Shown here piece after piece: positions 43,793 through 52,405 of a stretch of 64,000 nucleotides of DNA (position 1 is the stretch's first letter; the number at the start of each line of letters is the position of its first letter). The stretch lies in NCBI GenBank assembly GCA_964540515.1, contig CAZIMS010000003.1:1-64000 (forward strand), in the 5' to 3' direction. Both the position numbers and the translations under genes were made by a program. Source of the stretch: JAOAGA01 sp964540515. GTDB taxonomy: Bacteria; CALINM01. The notes under the pieces were generated by a model. That model made no database searches. It saw nothing but the letters and a program-made list of their open reading frames with translations, and was not told where the DNA came from.

Positions 43793-45514
43793 ATGATTTT
43801 TGAAAGATATTTTGATAAAAAGATAAGTTTCTTTGTTTTTATATCAATTTTAACTATTTTATGCTTCTTTAATGCCCTCTTTATGGATTTTGTATGGGAT
43901 GATATTGTACACTTAGATAAATTTAAATTTATATTAAAGAATTTTTCTGATTTATTGGATTTTTTCAAAAGTACCAATATTGTTGGACAACCTTTTTACT
44001 ATAGACCACTAATGTTAATAAGCTACGGATTAGATTATCTTCTTTATAATACTAATTCCTTCGGATATCACTTAACTTCATTAATAATTCATATTCTAAA
44101 TGTTTTTTTAGTATTTCTGATTACTGAGAAAATATTAAATAAAAATGTTGCTCTTTTAAGCTCCATTATATTTGCTATTCATCCCGTTCACGCTGAACCA
44201 GTTGTCTGGATATCCGCTCGAGCAGATGTGTTAAGTGCATTATTCTTATTTGCTTCTTTTTATTTTTATCTGAAATTATTAGATGAAGGGAAATACAAAT
44301 ATTTTGGTGCAACAATATTTTTCTATGCCTTAACAATTTTAACCAAAGAAACCTCAATAGTCTTACCGATAATTTTTTTGATATATCCTTTCTTCAAGAA
44401 TGATAAGTTTAAAAAAAATATATATATTACCTTTCTTTTCACTTTGCTTTTGTCTATAGGATATATTATTGTTAGGATTAATATTGTAAACAGTTTTTGG
44501 GGAACTGATTATTTCCCTTTTCAGTCGAAAATAGCAACTATCCCTTTAGTTATTTTAAGTTACTTCAAATTGTTTTTTTATCCCTTTGACCTAAGGTTGT
44601 TATATAATGAGCCAAAGATATTGTCAGAGCCAAATTTATATTCATTTATTAGTTGGGGGATTTTATTTTTATTCATTTTATTTATATTTACTCTCTACAA
44701 ACGAGAAAGACTGATTACTTTTTTCTTGGTATTCTACCTACTTTTTCTTTTACCTGTTTCAGGTATAGCTACATTTATAAGAGTGTCTTTAATTGCCGAT
44801 AGATATTTATACTTACCCTCCTATGGTCTAATTGTTTTTTGTTCTTATTATTTTTTAAAACTTTATGAGGTTTTTAAAAGTGAGAAGGCAAAAAAATATC
44901 TGGAAAAATTGTTTTTTGTTTATTTATTAATACTTTTTTTATTGACTGTTTTTAGGAACTTTCACTGGAGCGACCAATTTAATTTTTTATCGAAAATGAT
45001 AAAAGATAAACCTGATTATTATGGAGCTTATATTCATTTAGGAACTTATTATCTATCAGCAAAAAGGTTTAATGAAGCTGAAGATGCCTTTGAGACTGCT
45101 TTAAAATATATGGGCGAAGAAGATATACATATAGTTATGAATAATTTTTGTGTTTTATATTTTGAGAAAGGTGATTATGTTGAAGCAGAAAAATATTGTC
45201 TTAAAAGTATAGAGCTGAACAAAGAGTATTCTTTTCCTTATTATAATCTTGCTTCAATTTATTTAGAAACAGATCAGCTAAACAAATCCTATATTGTAAT
45301 ACAAGAAGCTATAAAGTATGATAAACTAAACCCAGATTTCTATAATAAGGCAGGTTATATAGCTTTACTTTTAGGGCATATTGATGAAGCAATAATGTAC
45401 ATAGATAAAGCAATAGAATTAGATCCTAAAAATGAGATGTTTAGAAGAAATAAAGAAATAATATTAAAATTTGGATTTTCTTCAAAGGTGCAAGATGTTG
45501 TACAAAAACCTTAA
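43793..45514 (+). CDS. TMTC-like GT-C glycosyltransferase with C-terminal TPRs (copy B)
   Basis: 573 residues. FVWDDIVHLDKF (about 33), YYRPLMLISYGLDYLL, HPVHAEPVVWISARADVL (about 130) and IADRYLYLPSYG (about 336) are the intact family motifs, between about ten helices. At least four TPRs (about 410-560): AYIHLGTYYLSAKRFNEAEDAF, NNFCVLYFEKGDYVEAEKY, PYYNLASIYLETDQLNKSY, FYNKAGYIALLLGHIDEA. The C-terminus overlaps the convergent radical SAM gene by 33 bp. The start codon has no clear ribosome site. Confidence 0.8.
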   Translation: MIFERYFDKKISFFVFISILTILCFFNALFMDFVWDDIVHLDKFKFILKNFSDLLDFFKSTNIVGQPFYYRPLMLISYGLDYLLYNTNSFGYHLTSLIIHILNVFLVFLITEKILNKNVALLSSIIFAIHPVHAEPVVWISARADVLSALFLFASFYFYLKLLDEGKYKYFGATIFFYALTILTKETSIVLPIIFLIYPFFKNDKFKKNIYITFLFTLLLSIGYIIVRINIVNSFWGTDYFPFQSKIATIPLVILSYFKLFFYPFDLRLLYNEPKILSEPNLYSFISWGILFLFILFIFTLYKRERLITFFLVFYLLFLLPVSGIATFIRVSLIADRYLYLPSYGLIVFCSYYFLKLYEVFKSEKAKKYLEKLFFVYLLILFLLTVFRNFHWSDQFNFLSKMIKDKPDYYGAYIHLGTYYLSAKRFNEAEDAFETALKYMGEEDIHIVMNNFCVLYFEKGDYVEAEKYCLKSIELNKEYSFPYYNLASIYLETDQLNKSYIVIQEAIKYDKLNPDFYNKAGYIALLLGHIDEAIMYIDKAIELDPKNEMFRRNKEIILKFGFSSKVQDVVQKP

Positions 45515-46954
45515 TATATATCCTCTTCCTGTAAAATATCGGCGATCAAAGATGCTAAAAAATACTCTTGGCAGCGCTATGGTAAGATAATAATTTTTTA
45601 TTTTTATAAACTTATAGTATCTATGTTTAATAATTTTTTTTACTAACCATTTTGGAAAAAGGAATAAATAATTATAAAGAAATATAAGACCATAATAGTT
45701 TTCATCATTAAATTCACGCCAATGAAGCCCCTTTTTTGAGTGTAATCCTTCTTCGACAATCCTTATATCATTTTCCTTTAAATAGCCTTTGTCTAAGGCA
45801 TAATTTGTAATACTTGTCTTAGGGTAGTAGTTTAAGAAAAAAAGACTAATTAAATTTGGTCTATGTTCATTATAAGTAAGAATAGCCTTTTCATGATTTT
45901 CAATAGTATCATCGGGGATACCTATTAGATGGTCTGTTTGAAGAAAGATTTTATGTTTTTTTACAATTTCAATTGATTCTATGATTTTTTTATTAGAAGT
46001 AGGTCTTCTAAGAACATTTTTGCAAAGCTCTTCATTAAAAGATTGTACCCCCATTTGTATATCAAGGCAATTTGCTTTTTTTAGCAACTCTATCTTTTCT
46101 TCATCTATATTGAGGGGACTGAGACTACAGAGAAAAGGTAATCCAATATATTTTTTATAATCTCTTGAAAAATCTATCAACCAGTTTTTGTTTAATCCAA
46201 ATAAATCGTCGGCAAAATGGACATATTTAATACCAAATTTTTTTTTTGCATATAAAAGCTCTTCTAGTACATTTTCAACAGATCTTTGTCGGATGATTAA
46301 CCTGCTCTTTAAGGTTTTATAGTAATCGTTAATGCAATAAGAACAATAATAGGGACATCCTCTACTTGTAATTATTAAGTATTCTCTTTTGAGAAAGGGC
46401 ATCTCTTTATAAAAAGGTTCTTTGTTAGGGAATGGGATTTTATCGAGATCTGAAAGAGGACCTTCTAAAAACTCTCCTAACAAAACATTGTCTCTCTTAA
46501 AAACGATACCTTCAACGGGTTTATCAGGAAGAAATATTTCCTTTTCTTTTATTTCAAGGCTATTTATAAAATTTTTTAAAGATATCTCTCCCTCTCCTAT
46601 GGAAATGGCGTCTATGAAAGCATTTGATATTACTTTTTCTGGGACTAAGGTAGTATGAATACCACCAAAAATTATTAATGTTTTTGGTGATATTTTTTTT
46701 ACTTCCTTAGCTAAGTTTAATTGAAAGATATAATTATCTGTTAATGCAGAAAAACAGACTATTTTTGTTTCTCTATCTATTATTTTCTTAGCGAGTTCTG
46801 AATAATTAATTTTAAAAGATGATTTCAGATAAGGGTCAAAGGACCTATAAAAGAATAAATCAGATTCCACTCCTTCTTTTTTTAAAATTGAAAGGAGATA
46901 AGCAATACCTAAATTCTCAAAATCCGGATAGACAAATAAAACTTTTTTTTTCAT
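45482..46954 (-). CDS. B12-binding-domain radical SAM protein
   Basis: 490 residues, the first leftward gene in the island. The N-terminal third resembles a cobalamin-binding Rossmann domain (VLFVYPDFENLGIAYLLSILKKEGV, IVCFSALTDNY, LIIFGGIHTTLVPEKV, ISIGEGE) but lacks the DxHxxG motif for base-off binding. The radical SAM cluster motif is CPYYCSYC (about 197-204, CxxxCxxC), with a TIM-barrel region (FADDLFG, MGVQSFNEELCKNVLRRP, HLIGIPDDTIENHEKAI). Members of this class modify lipids, hopanoids or natural products. Its place in a glycan locus suggests a lipid-carrier or sugar modification, but substrate is unknown. Confidence 0.8.
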   Translation of the reverse strand: MKKKVLFVYPDFENLGIAYLLSILKKEGVESDLFFYRSFDPYLKSSFKINYSELAKKIIDRETKIVCFSALTDNYIFQLNLAKEVKKISPKTLIIFGGIHTTLVPEKVISNAFIDAISIGEGEISLKNFINSLEIKEKEIFLPDKPVEGIVFKRDNVLLGEFLEGPLSDLDKIPFPNKEPFYKEMPFLKREYLIITSRGCPYYCSYCINDYYKTLKSRLIIRQRSVENVLEELLYAKKKFGIKYVHFADDLFGLNKNWLIDFSRDYKKYIGLPFLCSLSPLNIDEEKIELLKKANCLDIQMGVQSFNEELCKNVLRRPTSNKKIIESIEIVKKHKIFLQTDHLIGIPDDTIENHEKAILTYNEHRPNLISLFFLNYYPKTSITNYALDKGYLKENDIRIVEEGLHSKKGLHWREFNDENYYGLIFLYNYLFLFPKWLVKKIIKHRYYKFIKIKNYYLTIALPRVFFSIFDRRYFTGRGYILRFLYNILHL

Positions 46955-47007
46955 GATTTAATTTCTTTTATTATAAAATCATTATAAGGAGATTAGAATA
47001 GTTTTTT

Positions 47008-48777
47008 ATGGAAAAAATTAAACAAAGAAATTTAATTTTTTTGTCTTTTGTGATTGTCGTAATTTGTGTTTTTGTTTATTTCAAGAGCTTAGGATATGAC
47101 TTTGTATGGGATGACCTTATTTATATTCTCAACAACCCACATCTAAAAGATTGGGCTATGGCAAAAGATTTTTTCTTCAACGGGATGCCAACTTTTAAAG
47201 ACAGTGTCCACTACAGACCGATAACAATGAGCTTTATGTTGCTTCAATATAAGCTTTTTCTGAAAGATGCCATTTACTATAGGATTTTTTCATTAATTTT
47301 ACATCTTTTATGTAGTATATGGATTTTTCTTATATTACAGAAAGCTACTAAAAAGACGGTACCCTCTTTTTGGGGTGCCCTTATTTTTTCCGTTCATCCA
47401 GCTTTGGTAGATGCTGTAGCATGGATATCGGGCTTTGTCGAACCTCTCTGTGGGATATTTCTTTTTGCTTCTTTTTTCTTTTTAATAAAATTTTGTGAAA
47501 ATTTTAATAGAAAATTTTTTTATCTCTCATTTCCACTTTATTTTATATCAATTTTTGTCAAAGAGATGGCTTTGACATTTTTTTTAATATTTTGGTTATA
47601 TGCATATTTTTTTGTTGAGAAAGATAAATTTAAAAAACTTCTACCCTATCTTATAAGCTATATAATTCCAGCTTTTATATATATATCTTTAAGAATAAGT
47701 ATTTTACCAAAACCGTATGGCCAAACATCAGATTTTATCTATCAAATTTACTATCCGATTTTACATTATGCATATTTTGTTAGCTATATCTTTAACCCCT
47801 TTTCCATAAAACTTATAAAATATGAAGTTGATCTAACAGGCTCGATTAATTACTTGTTTCTGGGAGTATTCATTATTTTATTTTTATTTTCCATTGCCAT
47901 TATCGCTTTTCTATTCAGAAAAAGAAAGACCCTTTTGTTTGCTTTTTTATATTTTTTGATTACCTTAATACCGGTTGTTGGGTTTATAGCACCTATAAAT
48001 ATTTTTGGCAGGTATCTTTATATCCCAATTTTAGGTGTTCTAATAATTTTTACTGAGTTTATTGATTATTTATCGTCAAAGAAGGTATTTTTAGCCTATG
48101 GGATTTTGGTTTTTATAGTTTTGTTTTTTAGCTTCTTTACCTACCAAAGACTTGATTATTTCAAGGATAACTTTACCTATTTCAAAAGGGCTTCAGAGGA
48201 ATCTAATAAAAATGATGCTGCTTATGTCCATTTAGCGAAACATTATCAAGACATGGGTGACTTAGAAAAGGCAAAGGAAGTTTTAAATAGGTGTATTGAT
48301 ATTAAAGGCAAATTTCAATCTAAATGTTATTCCATGTTGGCTCTCGTTTTCTTGTCTGAAAGTAAATTTGATGAAGCAGAAAAGGCACTCTCAATTTCTC
48401 ATATATTAGACCATAAAAATGATGAAGTATTTTATGGATATGGCAGGTTTTTTTTAGAGAAGGGGGATTTTGAAAGGGCCTATGATTTTTTGAATCAGGC
48501 TATCTCTTTAAATCCTGATGACCCATTATATTTTTATACTATGACCCAATTGTTCATTTTCAAAAAAGATTATGAGACAGCACTTCTTTACGCAAAAAAA
48601 GCTCTCTCTCTTAGTGAAGATAATGTAGATAGCCTAAATCTAATGGGCATTATTTATGCTGAAATGAAAAATTATGAAATGGCAAAAACTTATTTTAAGA
48701 AAGCCTTGAAGATGGCTCCTCAAGATGATTTTATTAAAAAAAATATTGAGAGATTAGAAAGTATCTATAAAAAATAA
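47008..48777 (+). CDS. TMTC-like GT-C glycosyltransferase with C-terminal TPRs (copy C)
   Basis: 589 residues. FVWDDLIYILNNPH (about 31) and HYRPITMSFML are intact. The third motif has drifted (HPALVDAVAWISGFVEPL: SAR becomes SGF), and the fourth is FGRYLYIPILG. It has TPRs across about 405-585 (AYVHLAKHYQDMGDLEKAKEV, FFLEKGDFERAYDFLNQAI, LNLMGIIYAEMKNYEMAKTYFKKAL). It is divergent from copies B, D, E and F, so it may have a different specificity. It starts 53 bp from the divergent radical SAM gene, so both promoters share this short gap. Confidence 0.78.
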   Translation: MEKIKQRNLIFLSFVIVVICVFVYFKSLGYDFVWDDLIYILNNPHLKDWAMAKDFFFNGMPTFKDSVHYRPITMSFMLLQYKLFLKDAIYYRIFSLILHLLCSIWIFLILQKATKKTVPSFWGALIFSVHPALVDAVAWISGFVEPLCGIFLFASFFFLIKFCENFNRKFFYLSFPLYFISIFVKEMALTFFLIFWLYAYFFVEKDKFKKLLPYLISYIIPAFIYISLRISILPKPYGQTSDFIYQIYYPILHYAYFVSYIFNPFSIKLIKYEVDLTGSINYLFLGVFIILFLFSIAIIAFLFRKRKTLLFAFLYFLITLIPVVGFIAPINIFGRYLYIPILGVLIIFTEFIDYLSSKKVFLAYGILVFIVLFFSFFTYQRLDYFKDNFTYFKRASEESNKNDAAYVHLAKHYQDMGDLEKAKEVLNRCIDIKGKFQSKCYSMLALVFLSESKFDEAEKALSISHILDHKNDEVFYGYGRFFLEKGDFERAYDFLNQAISLNPDDPLYFYTMTQLFIFKKDYETALLYAKKALSLSEDNVDSLNLMGIIYAEMKNYEMAKTYFKKALKMAPQDDFIKKNIERLESIYKK

Positions 48778-48800
48778 AAGGTAAATGAAATAATTATATT

Positions 48801-50654
48801 ATGAACATTATCGGTATATCTTCCTTTTATCACGACTCAGCTGTATGTTTGTTAATAGATGGTAAGGTTATTAATGCTATCCAAGAAGAGAGATTTAGTC
48901 GTATAAAAAACGATATGTCTTTTCCTATCAATGCTTTAGATTTTTGTCTAAAAAATAATGGATTAGGTATCGAGGATATTGATCTATTTGTATTTTATGA
49001 GAAGCCATTTGTTAAGTTTGAAAGGATTTTGGAGAATGTATTAATAAATGCGCCAAAGGGACTAAAATCGTTTGTTAAACAGATTCCTGTATGGATAAAA
49101 GAAAAAATCTTTCTTAAAGATATTATTTATAACTATCTAAAAAATGTGAAGGATGATAAAGCGCTCTTTAATAAGATTGCTTTTGTGCCACATCATTTTG
49201 CCCACGCAGGAAGTGCCTTTTATCCCTCTAACTTTGATGAATCCGCTATTATTACCATAGATGGTGTGGGAGAATGGGCAACAGCCTCTATAGGCCATGG
49301 TAGAGAAAACAAGATAAGAGTATTCAAAGAGATGTATTTTCCCCATTCAATAGGACTCTTTTACTCTTCTGTTACATATTATTTAGGTTTTAAGGTAAAC
49401 TCTGATGAGTATAAGGTTATGGGGCTTGCCCCCTATGGGAATGAAAGGTCAAAAGATTATGAGGCAATTTACGATAAGTTTAAACAGATTATTAAGATAA
49501 ATGATGATGGTTCCGTGTTTCTTAAACAGAATTTTTTTGATTACCTCTATGAAGACAGGATGGTAAAAGATCTAAAATGGAAAGAGCTTTTTGGATTCGA
49601 AAGAAGAAAGAAAGATGAAAAGATTGAACAATGGCATTGTGATATGGCTCTGGCAAGTCAGAGAATATTAGAATCTGCTATATTAAAAATGTGTAAACTC
49701 GCTAAAGAGATTACAAGATCTAAAAATTTATGTTTAGCAGGCGGCGTGGCTTTAAATTGTGTAGCTAACTCAAGGATTTTAGAAGAAAACATCTTTGATA
49801 ATATCTGGATACAACCAGCGGCAGGAGATGCAGGTGGGGCTATGGGAGCTGCTTTTTGTGGTTATCATATCTATTTTGATAAGCAAAGAGAGATAATTAA
49901 GGAAGATTATGACAAACTTAATTGGAGCTTTTTAGGACCAGAATTTTCTAACTTGCAGATTATTCCTGTATTAAAAAAATATAAGTTAAGTTACTTACAC
50001 TTTGATAACTTTGAAAAATTAGTTGATGAAGCAGTGAAGGAGCTTATTAAAGGAAAGGTGATAGGCTGGTTTCAGGGAAGAATGGAGTGGGGGCCAAGGG
50101 CTTTGGGAAATAGGAGTATTTTAGCTGATCCAAGAAACAAGGAGATGCAAAGGATTGTTAATTTAAAAGTTAAATTTAGAGAGGGCTTTCGTCCCTTTGC
50201 ACCAGCAGTGTTAGAAGAAGATTTTAGAGAGGTCTTTGAAGAGAGGACAGGCTCCCCCTATATGCTTCTAGTCTCTAAAATTAAAGAAGGCCTTAGAAAA
50301 TATTGTCACAGCATTGATAATATGTCTGTGGAGGATAAGATTAATTATTCAAGCTCAGTTTTTCCAGCTGTAACACATCTTGATTTTTCAGCAAGGGCTC
50401 AGATTGTAAATGAAAGATCTAACTATAAGTTTTATAGATTATTAAAAAAGTTTAAGGAAAATACAGGTTTTGGTATAATATTAAATACCAGCTTCAATGT
50501 AAAGGATGAACCTATTGTGTGTAGCCCTGAAGATGCCATAAAGTGTTATTTGAAGACAGATATTGATCTTTTATTTATCGAAGATTTCATAGTTTACAAA
50601 AAAAGTGAAAAGGCATATTTTAATAGAGCTTTTAATTTTTTTGAGAGTAACTAA
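48801..50654 (+). CDS. NodU/CmcH-family carbamoyltransferase
   Basis: 617 residues. An N-terminal ASKHA-like domain (IGISSFYHDSAVCLLIDGKVINAIQEERFSRIKND, HHFAHAGSAFYPSNFDESAIITIDGVGEWATASIG, GGVALNCVANSRI around 313) is followed by the C-terminal carbamoyl-transfer domain with GWFQGRMEWGPRALGNRSILADPR (about 422-445) and FRPFAPAVL. The family moves carbamoyl from carbamoyl phosphate to a hydroxyl of a sugar or natural product. Two small membrane-protein genes follow directly, a common arrangement for this family. A sugar or glycan carbamoylation role fits the island. Confidence 0.9.
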   Translation: MNIIGISSFYHDSAVCLLIDGKVINAIQEERFSRIKNDMSFPINALDFCLKNNGLGIEDIDLFVFYEKPFVKFERILENVLINAPKGLKSFVKQIPVWIKEKIFLKDIIYNYLKNVKDDKALFNKIAFVPHHFAHAGSAFYPSNFDESAIITIDGVGEWATASIGHGRENKIRVFKEMYFPHSIGLFYSSVTYYLGFKVNSDEYKVMGLAPYGNERSKDYEAIYDKFKQIIKINDDGSVFLKQNFFDYLYEDRMVKDLKWKELFGFERRKKDEKIEQWHCDMALASQRILESAILKMCKLAKEITRSKNLCLAGGVALNCVANSRILEENIFDNIWIQPAAGDAGGAMGAAFCGYHIYFDKQREIIKEDYDKLNWSFLGPEFSNLQIIPVLKKYKLSYLHFDNFEKLVDEAVKELIKGKVIGWFQGRMEWGPRALGNRSILADPRNKEMQRIVNLKVKFREGFRPFAPAVLEEDFREVFEERTGSPYMLLVSKIKEGLRKYCHSIDNMSVEDKINYSSSVFPAVTHLDFSARAQIVNERSNYKFYRLLKKFKENTGFGIILNTSFNVKDEPIVCSPEDAIKCYLKTDIDLLFIEDFIVYKKSEKAYFNRAFNFFESN

Positions 50655-50757
50655 AAAGTGGTGGTTAGCCCCAATTATAATTTTTCTTCTATTGTTGAGT
50701 ATCATTTTGTATTCAGAGTTAACAGGACTCTCTCCTTTTATTTATACATTTTTTTAG
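50605..50757 (+). CDS. DUF5989-like small membrane protein
   Basis: 50 residues from a GTG at 50605, ending at TAG 50755-50757. The sequence includes IELLIFLRVTKKWWLAPIII, then a hydrophobic helix and LSPFIYTFF. This matches my memory of the DUF5989 layout (short N-terminal helix, KKWWLLPII, one transmembrane helix, PFIYTLF). A TTG at 50641 is an alternative start. It overlaps the carbamoyltransferase by about 50 bp in another frame and lies just before the SxtJ-like gene, the usual trio. Small size makes it easy to overlook. Confidence 0.65.
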   Translation: MKRHILIELLIFLRVTKKWWLAPIIIFLLLLSIILYSELTGLSPFIYTFF

Positions 50758-50766
50758 TGGTACTAT

Positions 50767-51123
50767 ATGAAAGATACAAAAATTAATAGATTACCATTGT
50801 TAATAATTATTTTTTTATTGCTCCTTTACGGAAAATACCTCTGGATATATATACCATTGATTTTGCTGATTCTAATAGAGCTATCTACTAAATCCTTAAG
50901 GTTATATGTATATGCTTTAAAAAAAACTGTAAAAATTATAGGCACTGTGAATAACTGGGTTTTTCTTACTATAACTTATTTTTTGATCATAATCCCCATA
51001 TCTTTTTTTTATAAAAAGAGTAAGAAATCAAAGATTAATTACTATACAAACTCATCTATCCCTTCTACTTTTTTGAATGTGGATTATAAAATTGATAGGG
51101 CAAGCTTCTTTAATCAATGGTAA
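50767..51123 (+). CDS. SxtJ-like membrane protein
   Basis: 118 residues. Hydrophobic N-terminal half (LLIIIFLLLLYGKYLWIYIPLILLILIEL), a short loop ending in ...LKKTVKIIGTVNNWVFLTITYFLIIIPISFFYKK, then a hydrophilic end STFLNVDYKIDRASFFNQW, similar to the SxtJ family that accompanies NodU-type carbamoyltransferases. Function of the family is unknown; a membrane-anchoring role is suggested by the company. Its stop overlaps the convergent SGNH hydrolase gene by 10 bp. Confidence 0.62.
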   Translation: MKDTKINRLPLLIIIFLLLLYGKYLWIYIPLILLILIELSTKSLRLYVYALKKTVKIIGTVNNWVFLTITYFLIIIPISFFYKKSKKSKINYYTNSSIPSTFLNVDYKIDRASFFNQW

Positions 51124-52256
51124 TTTGGCATTTTGTTATCTGATTTTTCTAAAAAATTTTTTGATAAAAACTCTACAAGCAGTTCAGCGATTATACTGTT
51201 TGCTTTATCGTTTGGGTGTTTGTCTTTGGGATGCACCCATAGCTCATAGTCTTTATAAACTCTAAAATATGGGAATAAATCAATGTATGTTATTTTATTT
51301 TCTTGAAAAACATTATGCATAAAGCTATGAATCTTAAAGAAAGGATACTCATCGTTGAGCTTATATAGGATAGGAAAAAACAAAACTATAAACTTAATAT
51401 TTCTTCTATCACATTCATTCTTAAGCTCTATCAAAGAAGTAATATTTAGTTGCAAATCATCTAAGTTATCTTCGGAATAAAGGTTGTAGTAGCTTTGTAT
51501 AGTTTGGCTTTTTAGATCCCTTAAAAAGAACATTAGATCGATAAATCTGTATAGGTAAGAAAAGCTAAAAAATCTATCACTGTAATCAATATTCATAGGG
51601 GCACCTTCAAATAAGTCTAAAATTCGGGGATTGGGTTCAATTTTGTTGTTTTTTTTATCATAATAAAAAATGTTACCTTCAACATCATTTATGTTGAAGC
51701 CGTAAATAACAATATCAGGAGTTAGTCTTAAGGCTATATCCATAAATATATGATAGCAGTTAAAAATGTTGTTTCCAGGGGATGCAAGGTTCATACATTC
51801 TATGTCTTTGTTAGGGAAAAGCTCTCTAAGTTTTTTACATACTTTCTCTGGGTAGGTTTCAGCATCAAAAAGCCCCCACCCAAAGGTAAAGGAGTCACCT
51901 AAAAAGGCAACTCTAACTGAGTTTTTTGGTTTTTTCTCATCAAAGTCTTTACCTCTAAAGCCATAGTTATTTGTTTTTATAAAACCCCTTTTCTCAGTTG
52001 AAGAAAAAAAGCTGGAAGAAGGATAGATAAACTCCCACACACTATTGGGCTGGGGAAGTAAATATAAAATTTTGTTGTATCCATTAATCTCTCGAGTTTT
52101 AATTCTTACGTTAGGTGCCTTAAGCTCATAGCTCTTGAAAATACGATTGTAAATAAAAGGAATTCTAAGAATAATCTCGGCAACTATAATCAGATATAAA
52201 AGATATAAAAAAGCTTGTATAAGCTTTGACTTCTTTATAATTATTTGTGGTGACAT
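51114..52256 (-). CDS. membrane-anchored SGNH/GDSL-type hydrolase
   Basis: 380 residues from the ATG at 52256 (an in-frame TTG at 52292 would add 12). One N-terminal helix (about 13-34) anchors a soluble domain: block I VAFLGDSFTFGWG with catalytic Ser122, block II/III NLASPGNNIF and YGFNINDVEGNIF, and block V DKHPN (about Asp345 and His347). Fold is SGNH. AlgX/DltD-like or GDSL esterases that add or remove acyl groups on glycans share it. Encoded against the flow, next to the carbamoyltransferase genes, so it may tailor the same glycan (inference). Confidence 0.8.
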   Translation of the reverse strand: MSPQIIIKKSKLIQAFLYLLYLIIVAEIILRIPFIYNRIFKSYELKAPNVRIKTREINGYNKILYLLPQPNSVWEFIYPSSSFFSSTEKRGFIKTNNYGFRGKDFDEKKPKNSVRVAFLGDSFTFGWGLFDAETYPEKVCKKLRELFPNKDIECMNLASPGNNIFNCYHIFMDIALRLTPDIVIYGFNINDVEGNIFYYDKKNNKIEPNPRILDLFEGAPMNIDYSDRFFSFSYLYRFIDLMFFLRDLKSQTIQSYYNLYSEDNLDDLQLNITSLIELKNECDRRNIKFIVLFFPILYKLNDEYPFFKIHSFMHNVFQENKITYIDLFPYFRVYKDYELWVHPKDKHPNDKANSIIAELLVEFLSKNFLEKSDNKMPNYH

Positions 52257-52366
52257 TAAAGATATTTTAAGAATTTCTCTTTTTTTTAGCAAGCACCGTT
52301 ATAAATTAAAAATAGGCTAATATTAAGTTTTGTTAAAGTTACAATTTTTTATTTAAAATCGACAAT

Positions 52367-52396
52367 TTGACAAAGGTTTGATACATTTGTTAGCAT
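52367..52396 (+). promoter_or_regulatory. candidate promoter of the MFS/spermidine-synthase to TMTC operon
   Basis: TTGACA (52367-52372), 18-bp spacer, TAGCAT (52391-52396). A start near 52404 would be within 2 bp of the ATG at 52406, which has no ribosome site, so the message would be nearly leaderless. Confidence 0.5.
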
Positions 52397-52405
52397 AAGA
52401 TTATT

